The notes under the pieces were generated by a model. That model was not told the origin of the DNA. It was given only the letters and a program-made list of their open reading frames with translations, and searched no databases. Positions 1 to 9,202 of a DNA stretch of 64,000 nucleotides are shown one piece after another. Numbering within the stretch: the stretch's first letter is position 1; the number at the start of each line of letters is the position of its first letter. Position numbers and translations under genes: made by a program. This DNA is from Confluentibacter flavum (GTDB taxonomy: Bacteria > Bacteroidota > Bacteroidia > Flavobacteriales > Flavobacteriaceae), in NCBI RefSeq assembly GCF_002843175.1, contig NZ_PJEO01000009.1, positions 1-64,000 of the forward strand. Reading direction: 5' to 3'.

Positions 1-978
1 ACCCGTTGTGCATTATGATTTAAAAGAAAAAAGTTGTCCATATTACTGATAATCAGTAAATTGTTTTAGCGATAAAACATTAATTATGAACAACTTAAAT
101 GCAAATTACGAAAGAATATTGGAAGTATTACAAAAAATATCAAAAGAACAACTTTTGGACTATCAAAGACGTCGACCGAAGCTGAGTGATTTGGAACTGA
201 TTTGTTTAAGCTTAACAGCTGAATTTATGGGAATAGATAGTGAGAATGATTTATTTAGAAAGCTCCCTGTCATTATTGCCTCAAAAATAGACAGGAGCGT
301 CTACAATCGAAGAAGACGGAAATTAGTAGGTTACATGGATGATATCCGATTAAGATTAGCCTCTCATTTTAATGAATTTGAAGATTATTTTATAGTGGAC
401 AGTATGCCTTTAGAGGTTTGTAAATTATCACGAAGTTCCCGTTCGAGAGTCTGTAAAGAGGATGCCTATGCTTTTCCTGACAAAGGCTATTGTGCCTCCC
501 AAGGTTCCAATTATTATGGTTATAAGCTGCACGCCGTCTGTTCTATTAAAGGTGTTTTTCAAAGTGTCGATTTGAGCCCTGCATCGGTACACGATGTCAA
601 TTACCTTAAGGACATTAAAGCACAAATGGGCGATTGCACTTTAATTGGAGATAGAGGGTATCTATCAGCAGAAATACAGCTCAATTTGTTTGAAACCTGT
701 AACATAAAGCTAAATACACCTATGAGAAGCAATCAAAAAGATTATAAAAAACAACCTTACATTTTCAGAAAAAAGAGAAAAAGAATAGAGACATTGTTCT
801 CACAATTATGTGACCAATTTATGATAAGACGTAATTATGCCAAGTCTTTTCGAGGATTTAAGACTAGGATCCTATCTAAAATAGCGGCCCTTACAACAAT
901 TCAATATATCAATAAGTTTATTTTTGATAGAAACATCAACAATATTAAAATTAGCATTATTTAAAATGCACAACGAGT
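1..978 (+). mobile_element. IS982-family insertion sequence, apparently complete
   Basis: Terminal inverted repeats can be read at 1-14 (ACCCGTTGTGCATT) and, on the opposite strand, at 965-978, with one mismatch in 14. They enclose a single transposase gene. The total length of about 1 kb is usual for IS982. The left end coincides with the first base of the window, so the flanking target duplication and the exact left boundary cannot be checked. The element lies about 0.8 kb upstream of the catabolic operon, in the same orientation. Confidence 0.85.
86..964 (+). CDS. IS982-family transposase
   Basis: This 292-residue transposase is the only gene of the insertion sequence and fills it almost end to end. 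The N-terminal part (about 1-95) is the basic helical region of the family. The DDE-type catalytic core starts near residue 104 with the VDSMPLEVCK stretch, continues through GYKLHAVCS and LIGDRGYLS, and ends with the RKRIETLFSQL segment that carries the glutamate. Expected acidic residues are all present and there is no frameshift, so the enzyme is probably functional. The stop codon directly abuts the right terminal repeat, as is common for small IS elements. Confidence 0.93.
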   Translation: MNNLNANYERILEVLQKISKEQLLDYQRRRPKLSDLELICLSLTAEFMGIDSENDLFRKLPVIIASKIDRSVYNRRRRKLVGYMDDIRLRLASHFNEFEDYFIVDSMPLEVCKLSRSSRSRVCKEDAYAFPDKGYCASQGSNYYGYKLHAVCSIKGVFQSVDLSPASVHDVNYLKDIKAQMGDCTLIGDRGYLSAEIQLNLFETCNIKLNTPMRSNQKDYKKQPYIFRKKRKRIETLFSQLCDQFMIRRNYAKSFRGFKTRILSKIAALTTIQYINKFIFDRNINNIKISII

Positions 979-1722
979 TAATGTAATTATTTTAGAATTG
1001 TAGGATGAGAAGTTGTTAACTTCCCACAGCAGAGTGAAAATGAGCTATAAAGTTAATTTTTATCACTCAAAGTGATATTTTTGTTTTATTTCCCCACTAG
1101 GAGAAGTTGATAACTTTAGTATAATTAACGAATATTACTCATAATCATTTCACAGAAAACATTTTGATACCATTTGTAGCATTCTAAATAATCATGGATT
1201 TGTATGTGTGGAACTATATTAATTAGAAATAATAAAGCAATTGGTGTCAAATAATCAAACTACCACTTTTCTAGTTAAAAGAGTAGAATAAATAAATAAT
1301 ATCTTACTAGCATTAGACTTAACCTTGTAAGCCTCTTACATTTCTTCAAAATTTTATGTTATTAGGGCATATGACTTTCCTTAATTCGGTTTTCTTATTT
1401 TTTTGTTAAAATATTTAACATATGGTAATATTAAATACTTTTTATTCTTAATATTATAGACCTTATCAAATAAATCATGGCTTTTAAAAAAAAATTAAAG
1501 TCTTATTTTTTGATTAAAAGTTTGCGGATTGAGTAAATCTTGAAAAAGATCAAGAGACAATTTTGAAAGATGGCTACACGGCCCGAGATGGAGGCAATAT
1601 ATTTTAAAGGTCTTTTTAAGTGTTATAAAAAACCTTATTGTGAAGATGAAAATGAATGATGGAAGATTTAAACAAGAACCATATATTTTATTTTAACCAA
1701 CTATAATTCTCTATCGTTTTTT
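979..1722. other. Non-coding spacer between the IS and the catabolic operon
   Basis: No credible gene was found in these 744 bases. A short hairpin at 1061-1077 (7-bp stem, 3-base loop), followed by a T-rich run to about 1085, may be a weak terminator. A dyad TGTTAAA-ATA-TTTAACA lies at 1404-1420 and could be an operator, but no regulator gene is nearby. A 29-codon reading frame at 1570-1659 has no recognisable similarity. The promoter of the operon starting at 1768 should lie in this spacer, but no convincing flavobacterial -33/-7 pair was seen. Confidence 0.5.
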
Positions 1723-1767
1723 ATGAAAATCAAAAACTTTGATCTCTCCGTAATTTCATTTACTAAC

Positions 1768-4032
1768 ATGAAATTATACTTAAATCCAATAATAAAGTCA
1801 GGTCTAATTTTAATACTTTTTACTCTTTTAGGCTGTAATAAAAACGAAGATAGCCAACATAAAAGTTGGAAGGATTATGGGGGTGGCCCAGATCAATCTA
1901 AATATGTCGATTTAAATCAAATAGACAAATCCAATGTAAAGGATTTGGAAGTTGCTTGGTTCTATCCAACTGGAGACAATAAGATTTACCAATTTAATCC
2001 AATAATCGCAAACAATCACATGTATGTGTTGGCAAAAAACAATTCACTTGTAGCATTAAATGCAACAACTGGAGAGGAAATTTGGATTCATGCAAATTTA
2101 TCTGGAATTACCAGAAGAGGCATAAATTATTGGGAAAGTAAAGATGGAAAAGATAAAAGATTAATATTCCAAATAAATAGCTATTTACAGGCTATAGATG
2201 CTACAACGGGAAAATCCATTCTCTCATTTGGTGAAAATGGTTTGGTAGACTTAAGACAGGGGTTGGGAAGAGATCCAAATTCTTTTTCTAGGGTTCAGTC
2301 CGCAACACCTGGTAAAATTTTTGAAGATTTAATTTTGTTAGGATCATCTCCTGGAGAACAATATTCCTCTCCCCCCGGGTATCTGAGAGCTTTTAATGTA
2401 GTAACAGGTAAATTGGAATGGACATTTCATACCGTTCCCCAACCAGGAGAATATGGGTATGATACTTGGCCAAAGGATGCGTATAAATATGTTGGGGGTG
2501 TTAATACATGGGGAGAGATTTCCATAGATGAAGAAAGAGGCATTGCTTATTATCCCTTAGGCTCACCAACCTACGATTATTATGGGGCAGACCGCCTTGG
2601 AAGTAATTTGTTTGGTAACTGTATTTTGGCACTAGATGCCAGAACAGGCAAAAGAATATGGCACTTTCAAACCGTTCACCATGATATATGGGATTATGAT
2701 TTAACGGCCGCTCCCCAACTTATTACGGTTAAACATGACGGTAAAAAAATTGATGCGGTAGCAGTTGCTTCTAAGAATGGATTCATGTTTGTTTTTAATA
2801 GGGTAACAGGTGAGCCTTTATGGCCTATTGAAGAGCGACCAGTTCTGCCAAGTAAAATTGCTGGGGAACAAGCGTGGCCAACACAACCATTTCCTACGGT
2901 TGTGCCGCCTATATCTAAGCAAGAAATGAAAAAGGAAGATTTAAGTTTAGTGTTTCTAAGTGCTGAAGAGCGAAAAGAATGGGAGCAAAAATTAGATAGT
3001 GCTGAAATAGGGTTTTATACACCACTTTCCAATAAAAATAGCACATTAGCAATTCCAGGTGCAGTAGGTGGGGTTAATTGGGGAATGACAGCCGCGAATC
3101 CAGGCAAAGGCATGGTATATGTGATTTCAATGAATTACCCATCATTTTATGAAAAATTGATGACTCTAGATGAAATACAAGAGAAAAACAACAGTATGCG
3201 TGTTGCAAGAGGGAATTCTTTACTCTATCAACAGAACTGTGCAACATGTCATGGACAAAATAGGGAAGGTATAGCTGGCCCTGCACTTGTAAATCTGGGT
3301 CAAAGAATGAATATGAATGATTTTAAGAGAATTTTATTTTCGGGTCGAGGTGACATGCCATCTTATTCCCATTTAAAAACAGAAGAGTTGGAAGATCTTT
3401 ATAATTTTTTATCTGGTTTAAATCAGAATCAAACAACCAGAAATAATGAAGAAACCCAAGTGCCAACGGGTCCTGTGATAGAAGTTGGTGGTGCTCCAGG
3501 TGGATTAGAACAAAGAAAAGTAGAGAATAGTGGTGGGCGCTACGGAGCTCCTTATCCTGAAGGTGTTAAAATAGACCATGAACGTTTGTATATGTATCAA
3601 TGGGGTCTTGAGTATCCTTATATCATTAACCCACCTTGGTCTGAAATTATGGCATACGATTTAAATAAAGGAGAGATTAAATGGAAAAGAGCATTGGGAG
3701 AGGATCCTGATGCCAATAAATTAGGGTTTAAAAATACGGGCTTAATGAGAGCTCAAAGGAACGGAATGATTGTAACGTCTAGCGGATTGATTTTTTCAAC
3801 ATCTAAGGATGGTAAGATTTATGCATTTGATGCTGATAATGGCGAAGAATTATGGAGTGCAACATTGCCAACTGGATCTGAAGGTCTTCCGGCCATGTAC
3901 GAAGAGAATAACAAACAATACTTAGTAATAACTGCTACCACACCTGTACGGGTTGGTAAAAATGCAGATGAAATCAATGACGGTAAGGAACCGCAAGGGG
4001 GGTATGTGGTTTATGCATTGCCTAACAAATAA
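1768..4032 (+). CDS. PQQ-dependent quinohemoprotein dehydrogenase (lipoprotein), copy 1
   Basis: This is a membrane-anchored, periplasm-facing PQQ dehydrogenase of the glucose/quinate dehydrogenase type, which oxidises sugars or polyols and passes electrons to a c-type haem. The beta-propeller contains the HHDIWDYD block, where the catalytic aspartate of this family lies. A cytochrome c segment with CATCH and a later candidate axial Met (GRGDMP) is inserted between propeller blades, and the propeller then resumes to the C-terminus. The start at 1768 is preferred over an in-frame ATG at 1723 because it leaves a 22-residue signal peptide ending LLGC, as in the two paralogues at 28508-30799 and 39294-41546. 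It is the first gene of the plus-strand operon. The substrate cannot be read from sequence. No PQQ biosynthesis genes lie in the window. Confidence 0.9.
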   Translation: MKLYLNPIIKSGLILILFTLLGCNKNEDSQHKSWKDYGGGPDQSKYVDLNQIDKSNVKDLEVAWFYPTGDNKIYQFNPIIANNHMYVLAKNNSLVALNATTGEEIWIHANLSGITRRGINYWESKDGKDKRLIFQINSYLQAIDATTGKSILSFGENGLVDLRQGLGRDPNSFSRVQSATPGKIFEDLILLGSSPGEQYSSPPGYLRAFNVVTGKLEWTFHTVPQPGEYGYDTWPKDAYKYVGGVNTWGEISIDEERGIAYYPLGSPTYDYYGADRLGSNLFGNCILALDARTGKRIWHFQTVHHDIWDYDLTAAPQLITVKHDGKKIDAVAVASKNGFMFVFNRVTGEPLWPIEERPVLPSKIAGEQAWPTQPFPTVVPPISKQEMKKEDLSLVFLSAEERKEWEQKLDSAEIGFYTPLSNKNSTLAIPGAVGGVNWGMTAANPGKGMVYVISMNYPSFYEKLMTLDEIQEKNNSMRVARGNSLLYQQNCATCHGQNREGIAGPALVNLGQRMNMNDFKRILFSGRGDMPSYSHLKTEELEDLYNFLSGLNQNQTTRNNEETQVPTGPVIEVGGAPGGLEQRKVENSGGRYGAPYPEGVKIDHERLYMYQWGLEYPYIINPPWSEIMAYDLNKGEIKWKRALGEDPDANKLGFKNTGLMRAQRNGMIVTSSGLIFSTSKDGKIYAFDADNGEELWSATLPTGSEGLPAMYEENNKQYLVITATTPVRVGKNADEINDGKEPQGGYVVYALPNK

Positions 4033-4096
4033 TACTTTATAAAGGAGCTTGAGATTGTATCTATGGTGTATAACTCATTATAAATAATAAGTAAAA

Positions 4097-6046
4097 ATGT
4101 ATCTTATGTATATTAAAAAATATGTAGCCTTAATAGTATCTTTCTTAATTGCATGTAGTGCTTTTTCTCAAGATTTTAAGGATTTACAAGATTTAAAAGC
4201 AATGACTTTTATTCCAGATTATCTTTTCAAAGAATCTACTCTTGATGGGTGGAATAGTCTCGGTTCTGCAAAGTGGAGTGCTAACGATGGAAGTATTATT
4301 GGAAAAACAGACAATGAAAGTCAATCCGGGATTTTAGCTTTTAATGAGTCTTATCAAGATGTTGCGTTCCAAGTTTCTGTTAAACGAAACAGTATGATTG
4401 AAACAGGGTTGCTTTTTAGATTTGAAAAAAACGATAACACTATAGATGCCGTTTTGATGTCTGTTGATGGAACAGGAGATTTATCCTTGTTTAACATTCA
4501 TTTTGATATGCAGGGTAATGAGATTGGTCGGGAAAAGCTGGCGAGGGCAGGAGGTATAAATTATCGAATAGCCCCTCCCGTAAAAGAAGATGCTAACCAA
4601 AACCAAAGTAGAAGATCTAACTCGCCACCCCAAGTACCAAGCGATCTTCCCGTTAAACAGGTGAATACAGAATTTGTAAACGGAGAATGGAATCAATTGG
4701 AAGCGTATGTGGATGTTAACACCATACGGACTTTTATGAACGATGGAAGAGAAGTTGGAGGGACCATGGGAGAAGAAAAAGATGAAGATGGTTATGGTCC
4801 TGTGGCTCTATATATTAAAGGATATGGAGAGGTTCAGTTCAAAAATATTATGCTAAAGGATTTATCCATAAAAGAAACCCCGATTGAAAAAACCTCAGAA
4901 AGATTTAAAATCCAGAGAATAAGCGATATGTACTACTCATGGGCAACTGATGCAGCCGACTTTAATAAAGACGGAAATTTAGATATAGTTGCTGGTCCCT
5001 ATATTTATTACGGACCCGATTTCACTAAACGTACTGAAATTTTCCCTGCCATTACGGGAAGCCCTTCTTTACAGTTTGCCTATAACCGAGTTCAGGATGC
5101 CTATGATTTTAATAATGATGGTTGGCCCGATGTATTAAGCACTGCTTTTTCATCATTACTTTATATAAATCCAAAAGGAGAACATAGACGTTGGGAAAGT
5201 TATGAGATTCTTCCCGGTGCCAGACAAGGCGAAATAACGGCATTTGAAGACATAGACAACGACGGTAAACCAGAGTTGATTTATGGTGCCAATGGGCATG
5301 TGCGTTATGCTAAGCCTAATGAAAATGATCCAACTAAAGCATGGAAAGAATATAATGTTTCAGAGCAAGGATATCATTTAGCTCATGGTATCGGAACGGG
5401 AGATATAAATAATGACGGAAGAATTGATATATTGAATGCCGTAGGATGGTGGGAACAACCAGCTGTGTTGGATAGTACCAAAACGTGGACATACCATCCC
5501 GTAGCATTTGGCAGATATGGAAAGCGGTCTGGTGGGATTGGTGGTAGCATCATGGCAGTTTATGATGTCAATGGCAATGGTTTGAATGATGTGGTTACAA
5601 ATTTAAATGCTCATGGTTTTGGGCTAGCATGGTATGAGCAAAAAAAGAATGCTGGTGGGGAAATTACTTTTGTCAGGCACATGATAAGTGATGATTACCA
5701 ATTCAACAATAAGGATGGTGTCACATTTTCACAGGCTCACGGAGCTACTTTTGCTGATATTGATGGTGATGGCATTGAGGATTTTATTGTTGGTAAACGG
5801 TATTTTACTCATTTAGATAATTATTTGGATCCAGATACCTATGGCCCTCCTGTATTATATTGGTATAAAACTGTCAGGAATAAAGAAGCTCCAGGTGGCG
5901 CTGAATTTATTCCAGAACTCATACATAATCGTTCTGGAGTTGGTTCAGAAGTTGATGCTGTAGATCTTGATAATAATGGCACTGTAGATATTATTACATC
6001 TACAAACAACGGCACGTTTATTTATTGGAACAATACAAAAAAATAG
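4097..6046 (+). CDS. Secreted DUF1080-like / seven-repeat VCBS (FG-GAP) protein
   Basis: The protein has 649 residues and a signal peptide ending near residue 24 (SAFSQ). Residues about 40-260 form a jelly-roll of the DUF1080 (3-keto-disaccharide hydrolase/LamG-like) type. The rest is a VCBS/FG-GAP propeller with seven calcium-loop motifs: DFNKDG (288), DFNNDG (337), DIDNDG (385), DINNDG (436), DVNGNG (490), DIDGDG (554) and DLDNNG (623). It lies 64 bp after the dehydrogenase, consistent with co-transcription. It may bind or cleave an oxidised glycoside outside the cytoplasm. Hydrolase activity is inferred from the family name only, since no catalytic residue can be assigned. An ATG three codons downstream is an equally good start. 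Confidence 0.8.
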   Translation: MYLMYIKKYVALIVSFLIACSAFSQDFKDLQDLKAMTFIPDYLFKESTLDGWNSLGSAKWSANDGSIIGKTDNESQSGILAFNESYQDVAFQVSVKRNSMIETGLLFRFEKNDNTIDAVLMSVDGTGDLSLFNIHFDMQGNEIGREKLARAGGINYRIAPPVKEDANQNQSRRSNSPPQVPSDLPVKQVNTEFVNGEWNQLEAYVDVNTIRTFMNDGREVGGTMGEEKDEDGYGPVALYIKGYGEVQFKNIMLKDLSIKETPIEKTSERFKIQRISDMYYSWATDAADFNKDGNLDIVAGPYIYYGPDFTKRTEIFPAITGSPSLQFAYNRVQDAYDFNNDGWPDVLSTAFSSLLYINPKGEHRRWESYEILPGARQGEITAFEDIDNDGKPELIYGANGHVRYAKPNENDPTKAWKEYNVSEQGYHLAHGIGTGDINNDGRIDILNAVGWWEQPAVLDSTKTWTYHPVAFGRYGKRSGGIGGSIMAVYDVNGNGLNDVVTNLNAHGFGLAWYEQKKNAGGEITFVRHMISDDYQFNNKDGVTFSQAHGATFADIDGDGIEDFIVGKRYFTHLDNYLDPDTYGPPVLYWYKTVRNKEAPGGAEFIPELIHNRSGVGSEVDAVDLDNNGTVDIITSTNNGTFIYWNNTKK

Positions 6047-6196
6047 AACCATGATTTTGATGTTATTTGTTGCTTCAAATACCTGATTAGCATGTATCGA
6101 CAATAATTATTAATTTAGAAAACTGACATTGTTTATATGAATTGACCTAAAAATATTGTTTTTATAGAACCATACTAAACTAAATATTAATTTAAA

Positions 6197-6646
6197 ATGA
6201 AACCAAAAATGTATCTTTATGTATTAATGTTATTAATAGGCGTCGTGTTGGCAGTGCATTTGTCAATGAATTCGCAAGTAGGAGCGATTGTTAAAAACCC
6301 ACAAATGGGAAATGCCATTTTTTGGTGTATTGGTGGAATTACTGCAATCATCATTGGGGCTACCAATTGGGACCCAGAAGTATTTGTTAGACTGAAAGAA
6401 GTCCCTGTTTGGCTATTGATAGCAGGTGCCATGGGGGCTGCATTGGTATTTGGAATCGCATGGATTATTCCAAAAATAGGGGCTGCACCAGCATTTGTTA
6501 TAATGATAGCAGGTCAAGTGATAGCAGGCATGGTGATGTCACATTATGGATGGCTTGGCGCACCCGTAGAACCTATTTCAACCACAAAAGTGTTGGGTGC
6601 ATTACTGCTAATAGGTGGTGCAGGATTGGTTACTTTTTCTAAATAA
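6197..6646 (+). CDS. YdcZ/DUF606-type small membrane permease
   Basis: The product is 149 residues and almost entirely hydrophobic, with about five transmembrane segments. Its organisation matches the DUF606 (YdcZ) branch of the drug/metabolite transporter superfamily, including a glycine-rich last helix. Family members are short and work as dimers. The substrate is unknown; its place between an exported dehydrogenase set and cytoplasmic dehydrogenases suggests it may import the oxidised product. The leader contains ACTAAACTAAA at 6174-6184, a motif that recurs before many genes of the catabolic region. The next gene starts 12 bp downstream. Confidence 0.82.
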   Translation: MKPKMYLYVLMLLIGVVLAVHLSMNSQVGAIVKNPQMGNAIFWCIGGITAIIIGATNWDPEVFVRLKEVPVWLLIAGAMGAALVFGIAWIIPKIGAAPAFVIMIAGQVIAGMVMSHYGWLGAPVEPISTTKVLGALLLIGGAGLVTFSK

Positions 6647-6658
6647 AAAATATAAATT

Positions 6659-7600
6659 ATGAGTAAAGAGTTTGAATTTTCCAGAAGAGATTTTGTTAAA
6701 AAAACAAGTCTAGGGGGTTTGTCATTATTGGCTCTACCTACTTTGACCAGTATGGGGCTTTCTGAAGATTTTAAAAAGAAATTTGATATTGGAGCAACTT
6801 TTATTTTGTGGGGCTATGGTCCAGACAATCTAGAGCCTGCATTAGCCGATTTATCCAAGTTGGGATATCATTCTTTCGAAACATTTGGAAATGTCATTCA
6901 GGATTATGATGAAAAACGTGGGGGATTGGAAGCCCTTATTGATAAAACGGGCTTACCAATCACATCCGCTTTTTGTATGACTGATGTTTTAGATCCATCC
7001 AAAAAAAAGGAAGAGCTTGAGAAGTTAATAAAGTGGACTAAACTTCTTAAAAGAGCTGGGGGTAAAGTCGTTGAATATTGTCCGTCTAGCATCAATAGAA
7101 AGGACTATGATTACAAAGAGCATAAAAAATATATGGTGGAATCCATGAACGACTATGCGAAAGCGGTGACCGACCTTGGTTTGGTATGTGCACTTCATCC
7201 GCATACAGGTACGCCCATAGAGACCGAAGAGGAAGTGTATTTTATCATGGAAAATGTAAACACGGAATATATGAAATTTGGGCCTGATGTTGGTCAGCTC
7301 CAAAAAGGTGGTGCAGATCCCGTTAAAATATGTAATGATTTTATGTCATTAATAGAGCATGTACATCTTAAGGATTATGAAGGTGGGGATAATGGCTATT
7401 TAGGATATGCTCCGTTGGGAGAGGGTGAGGTTAATATAAAAAAAATATTAAAACAGTTAGAAAAGGAAAGGCCAAGTATGGCTGGTGCCATTATGTTTGA
7501 GTTGGATTATGATAGAAGGGTCAAACCAATACATACCACCTTTGAGGCTGCTGAAATTTCAAGAGATTACCTGAAAAAATTAGGTTACAAATTTAGTTGA
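6659..7600 (+). CDS. Tat-exported sugar isomerase/epimerase (xylose isomerase-like TIM barrel)
   Basis: The protein has 313 residues. A twin-arginine signal SRRDFVK (residues 8-14) is followed by a hydrophobic stretch to about residue 33, so the enzyme is probably exported folded with its metal. The remainder is an AP-endonuclease-2/xylose-isomerase-like barrel. Candidate metal ligands are the Glu in VVEYCPS, the His residues of LHPHTG, the Asp of GPDVGQ, the His residues of HVHLKD and the Glu of MFELDYD. Relatives include 3-keto sugar and inosose-converting enzymes, so it could act on a 3-keto sugar together with the DUF1080 proteins. The exact reaction is not shown by sequence. Confidence 0.82.
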   Translation: MSKEFEFSRRDFVKKTSLGGLSLLALPTLTSMGLSEDFKKKFDIGATFILWGYGPDNLEPALADLSKLGYHSFETFGNVIQDYDEKRGGLEALIDKTGLPITSAFCMTDVLDPSKKKEELEKLIKWTKLLKRAGGKVVEYCPSSINRKDYDYKEHKKYMVESMNDYAKAVTDLGLVCALHPHTGTPIETEEEVYFIMENVNTEYMKFGPDVGQLQKGGADPVKICNDFMSLIEHVHLKDYEGGDNGYLGYAPLGEGEVNIKKILKQLEKERPSMAGAIMFELDYDRRVKPIHTTFEAAEISRDYLKKLGYKFS

Positions 7601-7659
7601 AATTAATAAGTTATTGTATTTCAGTTTGTTGTTAGTTTCAAGTTTATAAGAAAAATTTA

Positions 7660-7690
7660 AAGGTTTCTAGATTAAACGTTTAGAAACCTT
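7660..7690 (+). terminator. Intercistronic hairpin before the semialdehyde dehydrogenase gene
   Basis: AAGGTTTCTA (7660-7669) pairs exactly with TAGAAACCTT (7681-7690) around an 11-base loop. The hairpin ends 16 bp before the ATG at 7707. The following tract (ATTAATTAATTATTTT) is only moderately T-rich. It may be a partial terminator or attenuator, or an mRNA-processing/stability structure that splits the operon into a three-protein exported/transport part and a cytoplasmic part. Confidence 0.5.
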
Positions 7691-7706
7691 ATTAATTAAT
7701 TATTTT

Positions 7707-9179
7707 ATGGATATATTAAAAAATTATATAGGAGGATCATGGTTAAGCAGTAGGGAAAAAAATTCAATTGAAGTCATTGATCCTGCTTCACAAGAAGTAT
7801 TAGCTAAAGTTCCTTATGGCGAAAATACCATTTCAGATGTTCAAGAAGCGGTAAAAATAGCTTCAAAAGCATATCAGGAATGGCGGGAAGTGCCTGTCAT
7901 GAGAAGGGTTCAGCCTCTTTATAAGCTAAAGACCTTATTAGAAGAGCATGCAGAAGACATCGCTAGAATAATTACGAAAGAATGTGGAAAAACACTGAAT
8001 GAATCTAGAGGTGAAATCCAGCGAGCCATTGAAAATGTAGAAGTTGCTTGTGGAACGCCAATTTTAATGCAAAGTGAATTTTCAGAGAATATAGCTTCTG
8101 GTATTGATGAGTTTATGATTCGTCAACCATTAGGAGTCTGTGCCTGTATTGCACCTTTCAACTTTCCTGGAATGATTCCATTCTGGTTTTTGCCCTATGC
8201 GATAGCCTGTGGTAATACATTTATTCTTAAACCTTCAGAAAAAGTGCCATTGACCATGATGAAGGTATTTGAACTGCTGGATCAAATTGATTTGCCCAAG
8301 GGTGTAGTAAACTTAGTTCACGGTGGTAAAGAATCAGTCGATGAATTATTGGAAAATAAAGAAGTAAAAGCGATAAGCTTTGTGGGTTCCACAAATATTG
8401 CAAAATATGTTTATTCCAAAGGAGCTGCTAACGGTAAAAGGGTTCAAGCACAGGGAGGTGCAAAAAATCCTGTTGTTATATTGCCTGATGCCGATTTAGA
8501 AATGTCTGCGAAAATCATTATCGATAGTGTTTATGGCTGTGCCGGTCAACGATGTCTTGCGGCTTCCAATATCATAACGGTTGGTGATAATGGCAAAATT
8601 AAAGAGGCACTTTATGAAATGGCTAAAGCCCGAACAACAGGATATGGTTTGGATGAAAGTGTGGAAATGGGTCCCGTAATTACAAAAGATAGTCAGGATA
8701 GGATTTTACATTTAATTGATAAAGGCGTTAAAGAAGGCGCTAATCTATTATTGGATGGCAGGAATGCAAAAATCACGGGGTTTGAAAATGGTAATTTTTT
8801 AAAGCCAACCATATTACAAAATCTGCCTTTACATGGAGAGGTGATAAGAACTGAGATTTTTGGACCGGTGATGAGTTTAATTGAACTAAAATCGGTTGAT
8901 GATGCTCTGGAATTTATCAATAGTGGCCGTTATGGAAACATGGCTTGTTTATTTACCAGTAGTGGAGCCAATGCCAGAAAGTTTAGAAATCAAGCCAATG
9001 CTGGGAATATAGGGATTAATATTGGTGTCGCTGCTCCTATGGCTCAATTTCCGTTTAGCGGATGGAATGAAAGTTTCTTTGGAGATTTACATGGTCAAGG
9101 TCGCCATGCTATAGAATTTTTTACCCAAACAAAAGTGGTTATAGAAAGATGGCCAAAAGAGTGGTCAAGAAAATTTTAA
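7707..9179 (+). CDS. mmsA: Methylmalonate-/malonate-semialdehyde dehydrogenase (CoA-acylating)
   Basis: This 490-residue, full-length cytoplasmic aldehyde dehydrogenase converts (methyl)malonate semialdehyde with CoA and NAD to propionyl- or acetyl-CoA plus CO2. The cofactor motif PFNFPGMIPFWF, the catalytic Cys283 in GCAGQRCLA and the C-terminal INIGVAAPMAQFPFSG block are typical of the MmsA/IolA branch. GGAKN replaces the usual general-base region, another branch mark. In this operon it probably consumes a three-carbon semialdehyde from sugar-acid breakdown. A role in valine or inositol catabolism is less likely because no other genes of those routes are adjacent. Confidence 0.9.
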   Translation: MDILKNYIGGSWLSSREKNSIEVIDPASQEVLAKVPYGENTISDVQEAVKIASKAYQEWREVPVMRRVQPLYKLKTLLEEHAEDIARIITKECGKTLNESRGEIQRAIENVEVACGTPILMQSEFSENIASGIDEFMIRQPLGVCACIAPFNFPGMIPFWFLPYAIACGNTFILKPSEKVPLTMMKVFELLDQIDLPKGVVNLVHGGKESVDELLENKEVKAISFVGSTNIAKYVYSKGAANGKRVQAQGGAKNPVVILPDADLEMSAKIIIDSVYGCAGQRCLAASNIITVGDNGKIKEALYEMAKARTTGYGLDESVEMGPVITKDSQDRILHLIDKGVKEGANLLLDGRNAKITGFENGNFLKPTILQNLPLHGEVIRTEIFGPVMSLIELKSVDDALEFINSGRYGNMACLFTSSGANARKFRNQANAGNIGINIGVAAPMAQFPFSGWNESFFGDLHGQGRHAIEFFTQTKVVIERWPKEWSRKF

Positions 9180-9202
9180 AATGGGGAATATAATATTAAG
9201 CT

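Noticed and set aside
1570-1659. 29-codon frame with ATG (MATRPEM...)
   Set aside because: Too short, no leader signal and no recognised relatives; kept only as part of the spacer description.
7707-9179. Myo-inositol catabolic operon (IolA neighbour)
   Set aside because: IolD, IolB, IolC and IolG equivalents are absent, and the thiamine enzyme is transketolase-like, not IolD-like.
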